Assembly (NCBI RefSeq): GCF_030068605.1
Contig: NZ_JASJOU010000018.1
Location: 147,236-211,235, forward strand
Length of the DNA: 64,000 nucleotides
Direction: 5' to 3'
From: Xanthocytophaga agilis
GTDB taxonomy: Bacteria; Bacteroidota; Bacteroidia; Cytophagales; 172606-1
The notes under the pieces were generated by a model. The model saw only the letters and a list, made by a program, of their open reading frames with translations. It made no database searches and was not told the DNA's origin. Position 1 is the first letter of the stretch; each line of letters opens with the position of its first letter. This document shows, piece after piece, positions 53,936 to 64,000 of the stretch. The position numbers were made by a program, and so were the translations under genes.

Positions 53936-54001
53936 AGAATTCGAGTTGTATTTATAGCATATTTAAATCAGTATTTTGATTTACCAGTCTATCCCAAAAG
54001 T

Positions 54002-54042
54002 AGAAAGCACTCCAACTCTCTTTCCAGAGGGGAGTGCTTTCT
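54002..54042. terminator. Hairpin between convergent genes
   Basis: AGAAAGCACTCC and GGAGTGCTTTCT are perfect 12-bp arms. It lies between the PAS-kinase stop (53935) and the stop of the giant surface-protein gene (54064). Confidence 0.8.
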
Positions 54043-54063
54043 GAGATATTCCAATTTTACCGA

Positions 54064-57000
54064 TTAATTCACTTTCACTACCCGAATGGTTTGACGGATT
54101 GTTTCTCCCTGTATCTGTAGCGTATACATACCATTCGCCAGATCACCAAGATTCAATTTCCATTCGCTGGCAATGCCTCCGCTTTGTGCAGATCCATTGG
54201 TTGATTCCAGTTCAAGCTGACGTACAAGACTTCCGCTGGCAGTAAATATACGTACTTGCAATTTCTCATTGCTGAACTGTTCTACATGCAATGTCAAATC
54301 ACCTCTAGTCGGATTCGGATATGCTGTCAGTTGTGTAGATGCAATGTCGCGTTCGATTCTTACCACCTTGCTGTAAGCATAGATTCCATCCTGATCCACC
54401 TGACGTAATCTATAATAAGATACTCCTGCCAGCGGATGCACATCTTCAAAGAAGTAGTTGCTAACAGATGAAGTTGTGCCTGTAGCCTGAACTCGTCCGA
54501 TAGACAAGAAGTCTTTTCCATTACTGCTGCGTTCAATTTCAAAATATGCACTGTTCTTTTCAGAAGCTGTTGCCCAGATTACATCTACTACCTCGCCATT
54601 TTCACGTGCCTCAAATCGTAACCAGGTTACAGGTAGAGGTATGATATCAGTAGCATCACGCTGATCAGGTATACCATTGCTATTGAAGTCAGGGAAGCTC
54701 AACACTGCAGCGTATCCTTTACCTCCATTCGACGGATCCAGTAAATCTACCAGGCCATCTCCATCTGTATCATGATAGAACGAAGAGTTAATATCCAGGA
54801 AGTTTGCAATACCATCACCATCTGAATCATCCAGCCAATCAGGGAAGGTGTTTCCGTTGGCATCTGTAGAAGGATAGAATGCTGCGTTACCTCCTGCTGC
54901 CACAAATGCTGCTACCCTTGCTTTGAAATCATCTGCCGACTCTTTGTTACGATTATCATTGAAAGCTTCTATCCAGTCAGCATACGTATCGTTATCAGAG
55001 TTAGAGTCCACATAATCTGGTCTTCCATCCGAATCGGAATCCGGATTGGTAATCAAACCTGAAGCAGAAGCAGGAATGCCATCACTGTTTACGGCTCCGG
55101 TAAAGCGGCCCGTTGCAGGAGCATACACCGAAGTGAAGGACGATGACATAAGAGCTCCGTTTGCTTCAATGGCATCTGTGATTCCATCTGCATCTGAGTC
55201 AACATCTGCATAATCTCTGGTGCCATCAACATCTGTATCAGTTACCAGTGCCGGATTCAGTTTGGTTACAGCTACCAGTCCACTGGTATTTACGGCACTT
55301 CCGATACGAGCCGAACCTGCATTGTATCCGGCAGGAGCTACACCTGCGTTGGCTTCGATTGCATCTGAGATTCCATCATTATCTGAATCCAGATCCAGGA
55401 AGTTACGTACACCATCTCCATCTGTATCAGGCATAGCTAAACGTGCTCCTGTATTGGCCCCTCCTACTGATGCCCCATTCACTGGATCAACCAGATTGTA
55501 AAGACCATCACCATCTGTATCTGCCAGGCCAACATCTATGCGACCATCATTGTTGGCATCTGAAGTAGCAAGTCCACCAGCTTCCATAAAGTCGCCTATT
55601 CCATCGTTGTCCGAATCCAGATCCTGATAGTTTGACACACCATCTCCATCTGTGTCAGCAGGGAAGGCAGCGTTCAAAGATCCATCATTGATGCCATCAG
55701 TATTTGCATCGGTAATGGTTGCACCTGCCACATTTCCAACTACACCATCTCCATCTGTATCATTACTTAACACAGCTTCAGATGCGTCAGTCAGTCCGTC
55801 ATTATCCGAATCACGATCCACATAATTGAACTTACCATCTCCATCCAGATCTGTTGTCAATATCATAGCATAGGTGATAGGTGTATCATTCCAGCCATCC
55901 CCATTGGCATCTACGATAGCGGTACTACCCGCAGTGTTACCGATTACACCATTTCCGTCTGTATCTGCCCCACCTGCTTCCCTTGTATCTGTAATGCCGT
56001 CATTATCTGAGTCCCGGTCAATATAGTTAGGCAATATGGCACCTGCTGGTTCTGACGCGCTGTCTGTATTGATCAGCACTGTTGCTGTTCCACCCGTTGA
56101 CGGATCGGCAACAGTGATCAGTCCATCTCCATCTGTATCATTGGAGGCAAATGTGCCAGTAAAATCTACTCGTCCGTCATTATTGGCATCTGCATAACCT
56201 ACTTCCACAACGTCAGCGATACCATCATTATCAGAATCCAGATCTATATAGTTAGGTACTGAGTCTCCATCACTATTCAGTGGCAGCGTTGCTGTTACCG
56301 AACCATCATTCAAGCCGTCTCCATTGGCATCTGTAATCGTTACGGCTACAATTCCATCACCATCTGCGTCAAGACTTCCAGTTGCATTAAATTCGCGAGC
56401 ATCGGTAATTCCATCATTATCTGAGTCTCGATCACGATAGTTGCGTAATCCATCACCATCTGTATCCAATAGCGATGCATAAGAAGGACGTGTGTTAGCC
56501 CATCCGTTTGTATTGCCTGAGCCAAAGCTGTCAATAATACCATCACCGTTTGCGTCTGAGGAAGCAGTCCCTGCCGCTTCGCGGGCATCTGTGATACCGT
56601 CGTTATCTGAATCGCGATCCAGATAATCTGGTAGTATTGCACCAACTGGTTCTGAGCCTGCGTCGGAATTGATCAGGTTTACAACGATGCCTGTGCTGGT
56701 AGTTCCATTGAATGGATCCACAACATTTGCCAATCCATCATTATCTGCATCTGCAAATCCGTCAATTCGTCCATTGTTATCTGTATCCGGCTGGCCGTTT
56801 TCTACTATATCCGCAATGCCGTCATTGTCCGAGTCCAGATCCAGGTAGTTTCTGAAACCATCCCCATCTGTATCAGGCAATGTTAATGGTGAAGCAACAG
56901 TAGCATCGTTAAATCCATCACCGTTGGCATCTGCAAATCCATCGATTACTCCGTCACCATTGGCATCTGTTCCAGCCACCTCACGTGTATCTGTGATACC

Positions 57001-60000
57001 ATCGTTATCAGAATCGCGATCCAGGAAGTTACGCAATCCGTCACCATCTGAATCCAGATTCGCCAGTGCAGTTCCACCATTGTCAGTATCGACGATATTA
57101 GACAAACCATCTCCATCTGTATCGGTAATCGTAGCTCCGTTTCCGATGAGTCCGTTACCATCCGGGTCTGTTCCACCGGCTTCAATCACATCTGCGATGC
57201 CATCGTTATCAGAATCCAGATCCCAGTGATTGGGAATACCATCCAGGTCTTTGTCCAGATTGTCATTCACACCATCTGTGTTGCTATCGACAAAGGCAAT
57301 TCCACCAAAGTCGCTGTCACGGTAGTTCGGAACACCATCTCCATCTGCGTCTGCACTTGGGTCAAAACCACCCGGAGTGCCATCTTCATCTGTATCGAGG
57401 ATACCATCATTGTCATCATCTACGTCAACCAGGTCTGAGATGCCATCCCCATCATGATCTGCTTTGAACAGATAGTTTGGTTTACCTGCAGGACCTTGTC
57501 CCTGTGTTTTATCATCTGCCCAGTTACCATTGTTATTCGAATCTTCTACAGCTGTCAGGAAGCCATCATTATCATCATCTGTATCGCGATAATCTGGCTG
57601 GTCTGTACCATCAGTGTTTTGTAATGGAGTGTTAGTTCCGTTTACGTTACCAAGGGTCCCTTTACCATTCACTGTATCAAACACATCCTGTAATCCATCA
57701 CTATCGGCATCAGCCAGAGCAAATGTTACATCTGCTATACCATCCTGATTGGCATCGTTTCCTTCAATACGGTCTATTACTCCATCATTGTCTGAATCTG
57801 TATCACGATAGTCAGCAAGATCTGCCCCGTCTGTATTGACAGGGACTACCGGTGTACCCCCATTGTCTGCATCGTATGCGTTACTGATACCATCATTATC
57901 TGTATCAGTAACTACAGGAGCAATGTAGGCAGCAACACTCATAGCTTCACGGTTATCTACAATACCATCATTATCTGAGTCGATGTCCAGGAAGTCTCTA
58001 AGCGTATCACCATCAGAATTGGTAAGAGCCAGGGCTGTACCCCCATTGTTCGGATCCACTGCGTTTACCAGACCATCACCATTGGTATCATTCGCATTCG
58101 AATAAGCCACCGGATACTGACCGTTGTTGTTCATATTAGTTGGTAATACACCATTATTCGCTTCCATTGCATCCACTATACCGTCTCCATCCGAATCCAG
58201 ATCCAGGAAGTTTGGTAAAGCATCGTAGTCATTATTACCATTGACAAGAGACGTTCCACCATTATTGATGTCCAGCACATTCACCAAGCCATCTCTATCT
58301 GTATCGTTAGCGGTTGCATATGCTATCGGGTAACGTCCGTTGGCTGTCATATTTGCAGGAAGCGCTCCATTATTCGCCTCCACTGCATCTGGAATACCGT
58401 CGTTGTCTGAATCCAGATCCAGAAAGTTTGATAAGCCTGCATTATCCTTGTTACCATTTACCAGAGGCGTACCGCCGTTGGTTACATCCAGTGCATTTAC
58501 CAGACCATCTTTATCTGTATCATTAGCAATTACATACACTGCAGGATACTGGCCATCTGTAGTCATGTTTACAGGAAGTACTCCATTGTTAGCTTCAACT
58601 GCATCCGGAATACCATCACTATCAGAGTCTACATCCAGTGCATTAGGCAATCCGTCTACATCCTGATCTCCGTTTGCCAGAGCTGTTCCACCTGTACTGG
58701 CATCTACTGCATTGGCAAATCCATCCCCATCTGTATCATTGGCATTTACATATGCTACCGGATACTTACCATCTGTATTCATATTGGCAGGAAGCACTCC
58801 ATTATTTGCTTCGACTGCATCCGGAATACCATCATTGTCTGAATCCAGATCATAACTATTGATAATGCCGTCTCCGTCTTTGTCAAAGTTATCATTGATT
58901 CCGTCTGCATTTGTATCTGCCCATACGATGCCACCCCCTGGAGAGGAATCTCTGTAGTTAAGGACTCCATCCGCATCTGCATCACCCAGCGGATCAACTC
59001 CACCAGATTCAACCAGATCAGATATACCATCATTGTCATCATCATTATCTGTAGCATCTACAATACCGTCTCCATCTCTGTCTGCACGTTGCAGGTAATC
59101 CGGACGAGGACCACCTTGTGTGAAATCATCAGCCAAGGTAGCATTTCCGTTATAGTTCTCATTTTTGGTTAAGAGACCATCATTATCATCATCTGTATCA
59201 CGATAATCAGGCAGATCTGCACCATCTGTATTTTGAGGTGCTGTCGTAATACCTCCGTTATCCGGATCATACCCGTTCGCCAAGCCATCGTTATCCGTAT
59301 CTGTCAAAGTAGAACCTACTACATCTGAGACACCATCAAAGTTGGCATCATGTCCCTCAATGGCATCCAATACGCCATCGTTATCAGAATCTGTATCCAG
59401 GTAATCTGGTGCTGCATCTGCATCTGAGTTAGTTAGAGGCAAAGCTGTTGTCGCATTGGCATCGTTCCATCCATCTCGGTTCGTATCCGCCAAGGCATCA
59501 ATAATACCATCCCCATTTACGTCTGTCCCACCCGCTTCACGTGTATCCGTGATACCATCACCGTCAGAATCGCGATCCAGATAGTCTCTTTTACCATCTG
59601 AGTCGGTATCTGGATTGGCAAATAGGCTCACACCACTTTCAACTGCCGTTTCTGAAGCATTCGGCATACCATTGGCTCCTACTGCGCCTGTAATTCTACC
59701 TGTAGTAGCACTATAAGAAGCTGGAGTTGCTCCACCGTTAGCCTCGATTGCATCAGCAATTCCATCATTATCTGAATCCAGATCAAACTGATTGATAATG
59801 CCATCATTATCCATATCCAGACTAGCACATACACCTGCAGCATTCAGCGTACAATAATCCGCATCCATAAAGTTAATTACTCCATCATTGTCAGCATCAG
59901 TTGTTGCTGTAGCAACACCACCTGATTCAACCAGATCTGTAATCCCGTCGTTGTCATCATCGATATCTATATTATCCGCAACCCCATCCTGGTCATTGTC

Positions 60001-63000
60001 ATAGAAGAAGTTAATATCACATACTTCCTGGCGGTTTGTGTAGGCACCTGTAGAGGCTGTATATCCCCAATATACTACAGGATTGTTGCTGAATACTGTG
60101 CTAACAAAATCTTCCGAATAAGTCGCGCGCAGCACTCCATTGAAATAAACCTGTAATGTCTTAGTGTTCTTATTCCATAAAATGCGAACCGGATAATACA
60201 CTCCATCTTCAATATTCTGACCCGCTCCTTTGGCCGCAACCGCAGCAAACACTGGTGAAGCAAGAGTACCATTCTTTGAGATAGCAATGTGATCATCTGT
60301 AATATCTCCAGATCCGGCTCCATTGTCATAGGTATCAAATTCGACAATCACAGAAGGTGTCACCCCTTGCATACCTATTCCAGTACCTGATGCCCCTATC
60401 GCATTGATTCCAGCCGTCTGCAAAGCAAATGTAATCCCATCAGCACCTAAAGCGTCGGTTGTGCCAAAGTAGGCATTGAATTGTACTTCAAATGAATAAT
60501 TCAGGTTCAAAGGTACTCTGCGCCATACTGAACCTATCTGGCTTGCAACATCTGGAGTCAAACGAAAACTATTTCCTGTACTGGCACAAGCTGAACTTCC
60601 GGTAGCATTGCCATTTGGCTGGAACAACAGGTTATAGTAGTACAGATAATTCGGTCGTCCTGCTCCTCCCTGTCCCTGAGTTTTATCATCTGCCCAGTTC
60701 CCATTGCTGTTGGCATCTTCACCCAATGCTCCTGTAGTAGCAGTCAATACCCCATCATTGTCATCATCGGTATCTCTGTAGTCAGGCGTTCCATCTGAGT
60801 CAGTATCCTGTGGCAGCGCCGTGTTGGCACTACCATTGGCAGTACCTGTGCTATTATTGTATGGGTCGAAATTATTATCCAAACCATCCTTATCGCTATC
60901 TGTCCCTGACAGAGCAGTATCTGCAGCCCCATCAAAGTTGGCATCGTGCCCTTCAATACGATCAAGCACCCCATCATTATCAGAATCTGTATCTAAGAAA
61001 TCTTTCTTACCATCCGAATCTGTATCTGGATTAGCCAGAGGTGTTGTCTGTGAACTGGCTGGACGACCATTGGCATTGATTGTGCCTCCGATTCGACCAG
61101 AGTTTATACCTGTCGTATTGTAATTTGCAGGTGCGGTTCCTCCATTCGCTTCAATGGCATCTGTGATACCATCATTGTCTGAGTCCAGATCGAAGATATT
61201 GATGATACCATCTTTGTCTTCGTCAAAATTGTCGTTGATACCATCGCTATTTGCATCCACAAATCCAGCAAAGGTAGGATCCATGTAATTAGCGATACCG
61301 TTAGCATTAGCATCAGCTAGTGGATCAACTCCACCACTTTCATCTGTATCCAGTAACCCATCATTGTCATCATCCAAATCTGTCAGATCAACCACTCCGT
61401 CATTATCTCTATCTGTAGAACACCATGTGATCTGTCCGATCCCTAAACCTTGATCTCCTTGAGCCGGATCATTATTGCGATATAAGATTATAATTCGGTC
61501 AACAGTGGATGGAAATGAAATGGTTACATTGCCATTAGTACTATTAGAAGCGACATTAGCAGTTCCTACAATGGTATTGCTACCTATGTACGTATTACCA
61601 GAACCTGTTGCCACGTTTGTACTTGAAAGCGTTATAAGATTAGCTCCTAAATAGCCATTAACAGTAATCCGATCTATAAATTGTCCTGGAGAAGCATCTA
61701 TATCCAGTAAACGAATAGTAGCATTCTGCACAGCCTGACCAAAGTTGATTGTGGCTGTAGCTAATGATGGGGAACCACCTGTGATGGTAAGTTCAGCAGA
61801 ACGCTGGTTTCCATAATTGGTATTGTAACCGGCACCACCACTTGGATAGCTGGTTCCTACATAGGTTGTACCATTGGACAATACAACATTTGCATTCGTA
61901 CTGCTTACGGTTATCCCATTTGATGTTACAGGGAATGTAACCCCTCCTGTACCAAAATTGGCAATACTAGGAGTTGGGTTATAACAAGATGCTACAGTAG
62001 ACAATGCTTTTAGGTAATCAGGGCGAGGTCCACCTTGGGATAGATCATCTGTCCAGATAGCATTATTATTATAGTTCTCCGTTCTGGTCAGGAATCCGTC
62101 ATTATCGTCATCGCTATCTTTAAAGTCAACTACTCCATCAGCATCCGCATCTTTAGGTGTGACATAGGTATAGCCATTGTCTGTATCAAAGTTGTTGTCC
62201 AACCCATCATTGTCTGTATCTGTTCCGGAAAGAACACGATCTGCCACCCCATTGAAATCAGCATCATGGCCTTCTATCAGATCACTTACTCCATCACTAT
62301 CACTATCTGTATCACGATAGTCGGCCAGGTTATCGCTATCTGTATCCAACATATACAAAGTAGCTGTTGTTGCATCATTCCAACCATCCTTGTCAGTATC
62401 AGCAAATGCATCTACAACACCATCTCCATTAGCATCTGTGTAACCTGCCTCCAGAGCATCTGTCAATCCATCATTATCTGAATCTTTGTCTAAGAAATCT
62501 TTCTTACCATCCGAATCTGTATCCGGATTAGCCAGAGGTGTTGTCTGTGAACTGGCTGGACGACCATTGGCATTGATTGTACCTCCAATACGGCCTGTAC
62601 CTGTTCCGGAAATTATATAGTTTGTAGGTGCGTTACCACTGTTGGCCTCAATGGCATCTGGAATACCATCATTATCGGAATCGATATCAAACTGATTGAT
62701 GATACCATCTTTATCAAAATCAAAATTATCATTAATGCCATCACTATTTGAGTCTACAAAGCCGGCGAATGATGGATCTATATAATTAGGAATGCCATTG
62801 CTGTTAACATCGGCGAAAGGATCTACACCACCATTTTCATCTGTATCCAGGATGCCATCGTTGTCATCATCTAAATCAGTCAGGTCAGCTACTCCATCAT
62901 TATCTCTGTCTGCAGGACACCATGTGATCTGACCAATACCCAATCCTTGGTTTCCCTGTGCTGGATCATTGTTGCGATATACAATCACAATCCGATCAAT

Positions 63001-64000
63001 GGTGGATGGGAATGAAATGGTTACATTGCCATTAGTACTATTTGTATTAACATTTGAATTGCCTACAATAGTATTGCTACCAATATAAGTATTTGCAGAA
63101 CCTGTTGCCACATTTGTACTCGAAAGCGTTACCAGGTTAGATCCTAAATAGCCATTGATAGTAACTCTATCTATAAACTGTCCGGGCGAAGCATCTATAT
63201 CCCATAATTGAATGGTAGCATTCTGTACAGCCTGACTAAAGCTGATTGTAGCAGTAGCTAATGTTGGTAACCCATTCTGGATTAACAGTTGGGCGGTACG
63301 AGTATTATTCACCGTTGTACCATATCCGGCAGCACCACTTGGGTAGCTGGTTCCTCCTCCATATACTGTTCCGTTTGAAAGTACAACATTTGCATTCGTA
63401 CTACTTACGGTTACGCCTCCTGCTGTAGCTGGGAATGTCACTCCTGCATTGGTAAAGTTAACTGTGCTTAGTGTTGGATTGAAACAGGAAGGTACTGCTA
63501 CACTTGTTTTCAGATAATCTGGTCTAGGACCACCCTGCCGCAGATCATCTGCCCAATTGGTGTTTGCATTGTAATCTTCAGCTTTGGTCAACAAGCCATC
63601 GTTATCATCGTCACTATCCTTAAAGTCAACTACTCCATCAGCGTCCGCATCTTTAGGTGTGACATAGGTATAGCCATTGTCTGTGTCAAAGTTGTTGTCC
63701 AACCCATCATTGTCTGTATCTGTTCCGGAAAGAACACGATCTGCCATCCCATTGAAATCAGCATCATGGCCTTCTATCAGATCGCTTACTCCATCACTAT
63801 CACTATCTGTGTCACGGTAATCTGTCACGCCATCATTGTCTGTATCGAATAAATAATACCCAGCTGTGGTTGTATCATTCCAACCATCCTTGTCAGTATC
63901 AGCAAATGCATCTACAACACCATCTCCATTAGCATCTGTGTAACCTGCCTCCAGAGCATCTGTCAATCCATCATTATCTGAATCTTTGTCTAAGAAATCT
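54064..64000 (-). CDS. Giant T9SS-exported surface protein with TSP3-type calcium repeats and L-type lectin domain (N-terminus beyond window)
   Basis: The frame runs from the stop at 54064 through the right edge without interruption (about 3,311 codons seen; the start lies outside). Most of it is thrombospondin type 3-like repeats ([25 protein letters not shown]), each able to bind calcium. Embedded modules are two similar ~190-residue beta domains (at about 62,920-63,500 and 61,420-61,990; [27 protein letters not shown]) and one L-type lectin-like domain (about 60,000-60,645; [33 protein letters not shown]). The C-terminus has a fibronectin-like domain ([20 protein letters not shown]) and a T9SS type A sorting domain ([15 protein letters not shown], ending IRVVKVN). 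It is probably a long, calcium-stiffened adhesin displayed on the surface. Internal duplications are described separately. Confidence 0.93.
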   Translation of the reverse strand, partial: DFLDKDSDNDGLTDALEAGYTDANGDGVVDAFADTDKDGWNDTTTAGYYLFDTDNDGVTDYRDTDSDSDGVSDLIEGHDADFNGMADRVLSGTDTDNDGLDNNFDTDNGYTYVTPKDADADGVVDFKDSDDDNDGLLTKAEDYNANTNWADDLRQGGPRPDYLKTSVAVPSCFNPTLSTVNFTNAGVTFPATAGGVTVSSTNANVVLSNGTVYGGGTSYPSGAAGYGTTVNNTRTAQLLIQNGLPTLATATISFSQAVQNATIQLWDIDASPGQFIDRVTINGYLGSNLVTLSSTNVATGSANTYIGSNTIVGNSNVNTNSTNGNVTISFPSTIDRIVIVYRNNDPAQGNQGLGIGQITWCPADRDNDGVADLTDLDDDNDGILDTDENGGVDPFADVNSNGIPNYIDPSFAGFVDSNSDGINDNFDFDKDGIINQFDIDSDNDGIPDAIEANSGNAPTNYIISGTGTGRIGGTINANGRPASSQTTPLANPDTDSDGKKDFLDKDSDNDGLTDALEAGYTDANGDGVVDAFADTDKDGWNDATTATLYMLDTDSDNLADYRDTDSDSDGVSDLIEGHDADFNGVADRVLSGTDTDNDGLDNNFDTDNGYTYVTPKDADADGVVDFKDSDDDNDGFLTRTENYNNNAIWTDDLSQGGPRPDYLKALSTVASCYNPTPSIANFGTGGVTFPVTSNGITVSSTNANVVLSNGTTYVGTSYPSGGAGYNTNYGNQRSAELTITGGSPSLATATINFGQAVQNATIRLLDIDASPGQFIDRITVNGYLGANLITLSSTNVATGSGNTYIGSNTIVGTANVASNSTNGNVTISFPSTVDRIIILYRNNDPAQGDQGLGIGQITWCSTDRDNDGVVDLTDLDDDNDGLLDTDESGGVDPLADANANGIANYMDPTFAGFVDANSDGINDNFDEDKDGIINIFDLDSDNDGITDAIEANGGTAPANYNTTGINSGRIGGTINANGRPASSQTTPLANPDTDSDGKKDFLDTDSDNDGVLDRIEGHDANFDGAADTALSGTDSDKDGLDNNFDPYNNSTGTANGSANTALPQDTDSDGTPDYRDTDDDNDGVLTATTGALGEDANSNGNWADDKTQGQGGAGRPNYLYYYNLLFQPNGNATGSSACASTGNSFRLTPDVASQIGSVWRRVPLNLNYSFEVQFNAYFGTTDALGADGITFALQTAGINAIGASGTGIGMQGVTPSVIVEFDTYDNGAGSGDITDDHIAISKNGTLASPVFAAVAAKGAGQNIEDGVYYPVRILWNKNTKTLQVYFNGVLRATYSEDFVSTVFSNNPVVYWGYTASTGAYTNRQEVCDINFFYDNDQDGVADNIDIDDDNDGITDLVESGGVATATTDADNDGVINFMDADYCTLNAAGVCASLDMDNDGIINQFDLDSDNDGIADAIEANGGATPASYSATTGRITGAVGANGMPNASETAVESGVSLFANPDTDSDGKRDYLDRDSDGDGITDTREAGGTDVNGDGIIDALADTNRDGWNDANATTALPLTNSDADAAPDYLDTDSDNDGVLDAIEGHDANFDGVSDVVGSTLTDTDNDGLANGYDPDNGGITTAPQNTDGADLPDYRDTDDDNDGLLTKNENYNGNATLADDFTQGGPRPDYLQRADRDGDGIVDATDNDDDNDGISDLVESGGVDPLGDADADGVLNYRDSSPGGGIVWADTNADGINDNFDKDGDGIINSYDLDSDNDGIPDAVEANNGVLPANMNTDGKYPVAYVNANDTDGDGFANAVDASTGGTALANGDQDVDGLPNALDVDSDSDGIPDAVEANNGVLPVNMTTDGQYPAVYVIANDTDKDGLVNALDVTNGGTPLVNGNKDNAGLSNFLDLDSDNDGIPDAVEANNGALPANMTANGRYPIAYATANDTDRDGLVNVLDINNGGTSLVNGNNDYDALPNFLDLDSDGDGIVDAMEANNGVLPTNMNNNGQYPVAYSNANDTNGDGLVNAVDPNNGGTALALTNSDGDTLRDFLDIDSDNDGIVDNREAMSVAAYIAPVVTDTDNDGISNAYDADNGGTPVVPVNTDGADLADYRDTDSDNDGVIDRIEGNDANQDGIADVTFALADADSDGLQDVFDTVNGKGTLGNVNGTNTPLQNTDGTDQPDYRDTDDDNDGFLTAVEDSNNNGNWADDKTQGQGPAGKPNYLFKADHDGDGISDLVDVDDDNDGILDTDEDGTPGGFDPSADADGDGVPNYRDSDFGGIAFVDSNTDGVNDNLDKDLDGIPNHWDLDSDNDGIADVIEAGGTDPDGNGLIGNGATITDTDGDGLSNIVDTDNGGTALANLDSDGDGLRNFLDRDSDNDGITDTREVAGTDANGDGVIDGFADANGDGFNDATVASPLTLPDTDGDGFRNYLDLDSDNDGIADIVENGQPDTDNNGRIDGFADADNDGLANVVDPFNGTTSTGIVVNLINSDAGSEPVGAILPDYLDRDSDNDGITDAREAAGTASSDANGDGIIDSFGSGNTNGWANTRPSYASLLDTDGDGLRNYRDRDSDNDGITDAREFNATGSLDADGDGIVAVTITDANGDGLNDGSVTATLPLNSDGDSVPNYIDLDSDNDGIADVVEVGYADANNDGRVDFTGTFASNDTDGDGLITVADPSTGGTATVLINTDSASEPAGAILPNYIDRDSDNDGITDTREAGGADTDGNGVIGNTAGSTAIVDANGDGWNDTPITYAMILTTDLDGDGKFNYVDRDSDNDGLTDASEAVLSNDTDGDGVVGNVAGATITDANTDGINDGSLNAAFPADTDGDGVSNYQDLDSDNDGIGDFMEAGGLATSDANNDGRIDVGLADTDGDGLYNLVDPVNGASVGGANTGARLAMPDTDGDGVRNFLDLDSDNDGISDAIEANAGVAPAGYNAGSARIGSAVNTSGLVAVTKLNPALVTDTDVDGTRDYADVDSDADGITDAIEANGALMSSSFTSVYAPATGRFTGAVNSDGIPASASGLITNPDSDSDGRPDYVDSNSDNDTYADWIEAFNDNRNKESADDFKARVAAFVAAGGNAAFYPSTDANGNTFPDWLDDSDGDGIANFLDINSSFYHDTDGDGLVDLLDPSNGGKGYAAVLSFPDFNSNGIPDQRDATDIIPLPVTWLRFEARENGEVVDVIWATASEKNSAYFEIERSSNGKDFLSIGRVQATGTTSSVSNYFFEDVHPLAGVSYYRLRQVDQDGIYAYSKVVRIERDIASTQLTAYPNPTRGDLTLHVEQFSNEKLQVRIFTASGSLVRQLELESTNGSAQSGGIASEWKLNLGDLANGMYTLQIQGETIRQTIRVVKVN
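57947..58810 (-). repeat. Four tandem 216-bp units inside the giant gene
   Basis: The Ala codon GCT of the EAN/EAM motif recurs at 57944, 58160, 58376, 58592 and 58808, exactly 216 bp (72 residues) apart. Each unit encodes an NNGVLPxNMxxxGxYPVAY segment followed by ANDTDxDGLVNAxD. Confidence 0.85.
61021..64000 (-). repeat. Tandem ~1.5-kb duplication inside the giant gene, continuing past the window edge
   Basis: Bases 62518-64000 repeat 61021-62500 with few differences. The offset is 1497 bp at the left (61021 versus 62518) and exactly 1500 bp at the right (62221 versus 63721; 62461 versus 63961). Each unit carries one ~190-residue beta domain and surrounding calcium repeats. The last 40 bases of the window equal 62461-62500, so at least a further unit start is expected beyond the edge. 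Confidence 0.9.

Noticed and set aside
54360..62481. Many open frames in other phases across the giant gene
   Set aside because: They are by-products of the Asp/Asn/Gly-rich repeat codons lacking stops; none has independent features.
63964..63966. Start codon for the giant protein near 63966
   Set aside because: The frame is open beyond it to base 64000 with the same calcium repeats ([13 protein letters not shown]), so this is an internal TTG and not the true start.

Overview
The window looks like chromosome from a member of the Bacteroidota, most likely a Cytophagales-type gliding bacterium. The evidence is two proteins with type IX secretion (T9SS) C-terminal sorting domains, an ECF sigma / FecR / STN-TonB receptor set with attached lipoproteins, many Cys-lipoproteins, few Shine-Dalgarno sites, moderately AT-rich DNA, and many PAS/GAF/CheB-CheR sensors. 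The genus cannot be fixed from sequence reading alone. No tRNA, rRNA, CRISPR array or complete insertion sequence was seen.

Layout. 1-13.8 kb, all on the minus strand: the start of a subtilisin-like lipoprotein (cut by the window edge), a GT-C/TMTC-like membrane protein with TPRs, a leucine-rich-repeat T9SS protein, two surface lipoproteins, a FecA-type TonB receptor, its FecR anti-sigma and its ECF sigma. This is a cell-surface signalling and uptake locus. 14-20.5 kb: an accessory stretch with small coiled-coil genes, short repeats, a receiver that has lost its phospho-acceptor, a broken alpha/beta hydrolase, and a GAF-kinase with a degraded ATP lid flanked by two small related proteins. 20.7-25.5 kb: AraC regulator, PEBP protein, DinB protein, a Kunitz (BPTI) lipoprotein, a secreted unknown and a NarL-type regulator. 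25.9-41.6 kb: a stress-flavoured set (YetF-like protein with zinc ribbon, TreZ, DUF892 ferritin-like protein, RES-domain protein, Zn alcohol dehydrogenase), a PAS6-GAF sensor without output, and a Crp/Fnr plus epimerase operon. 42-54 kb: stand-alone CheB, CheB-CheR-PAS fusion, three sensor kinases and a single-domain receiver. 54-64 kb: one giant reading frame, open at the right edge, encoding a calcium-repeat (TSP3-type) T9SS surface protein with an L-type lectin domain.

The most unusual signal lies between genes. A directional 29-bp element (AAATACYTRTTTT, three free bases, AAWTGCGTATTTA) occurs nine times between 14.7 and 41.9 kb with no length variation. In seven copies it points at the next gene on its own strand: three small coiled-coil paralogues, a receiver, the RES protein, the alcohol dehydrogenase and a small membrane protein. 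Three copies pair, 250-350 bp away, with a 75-88-bp inverted-repeat element. One pair brackets a coiled-coil gene, one brackets what looks like a decayed coiled-coil-like frame, and one brackets nothing coding. This suggests either a regulon promoter/operator or a small repeated gene cassette. A second family of degenerate palindromes (TGACCGGAA..GGTCA) forms an array at 15.0-15.4 kb and a relic at 37.2 kb.
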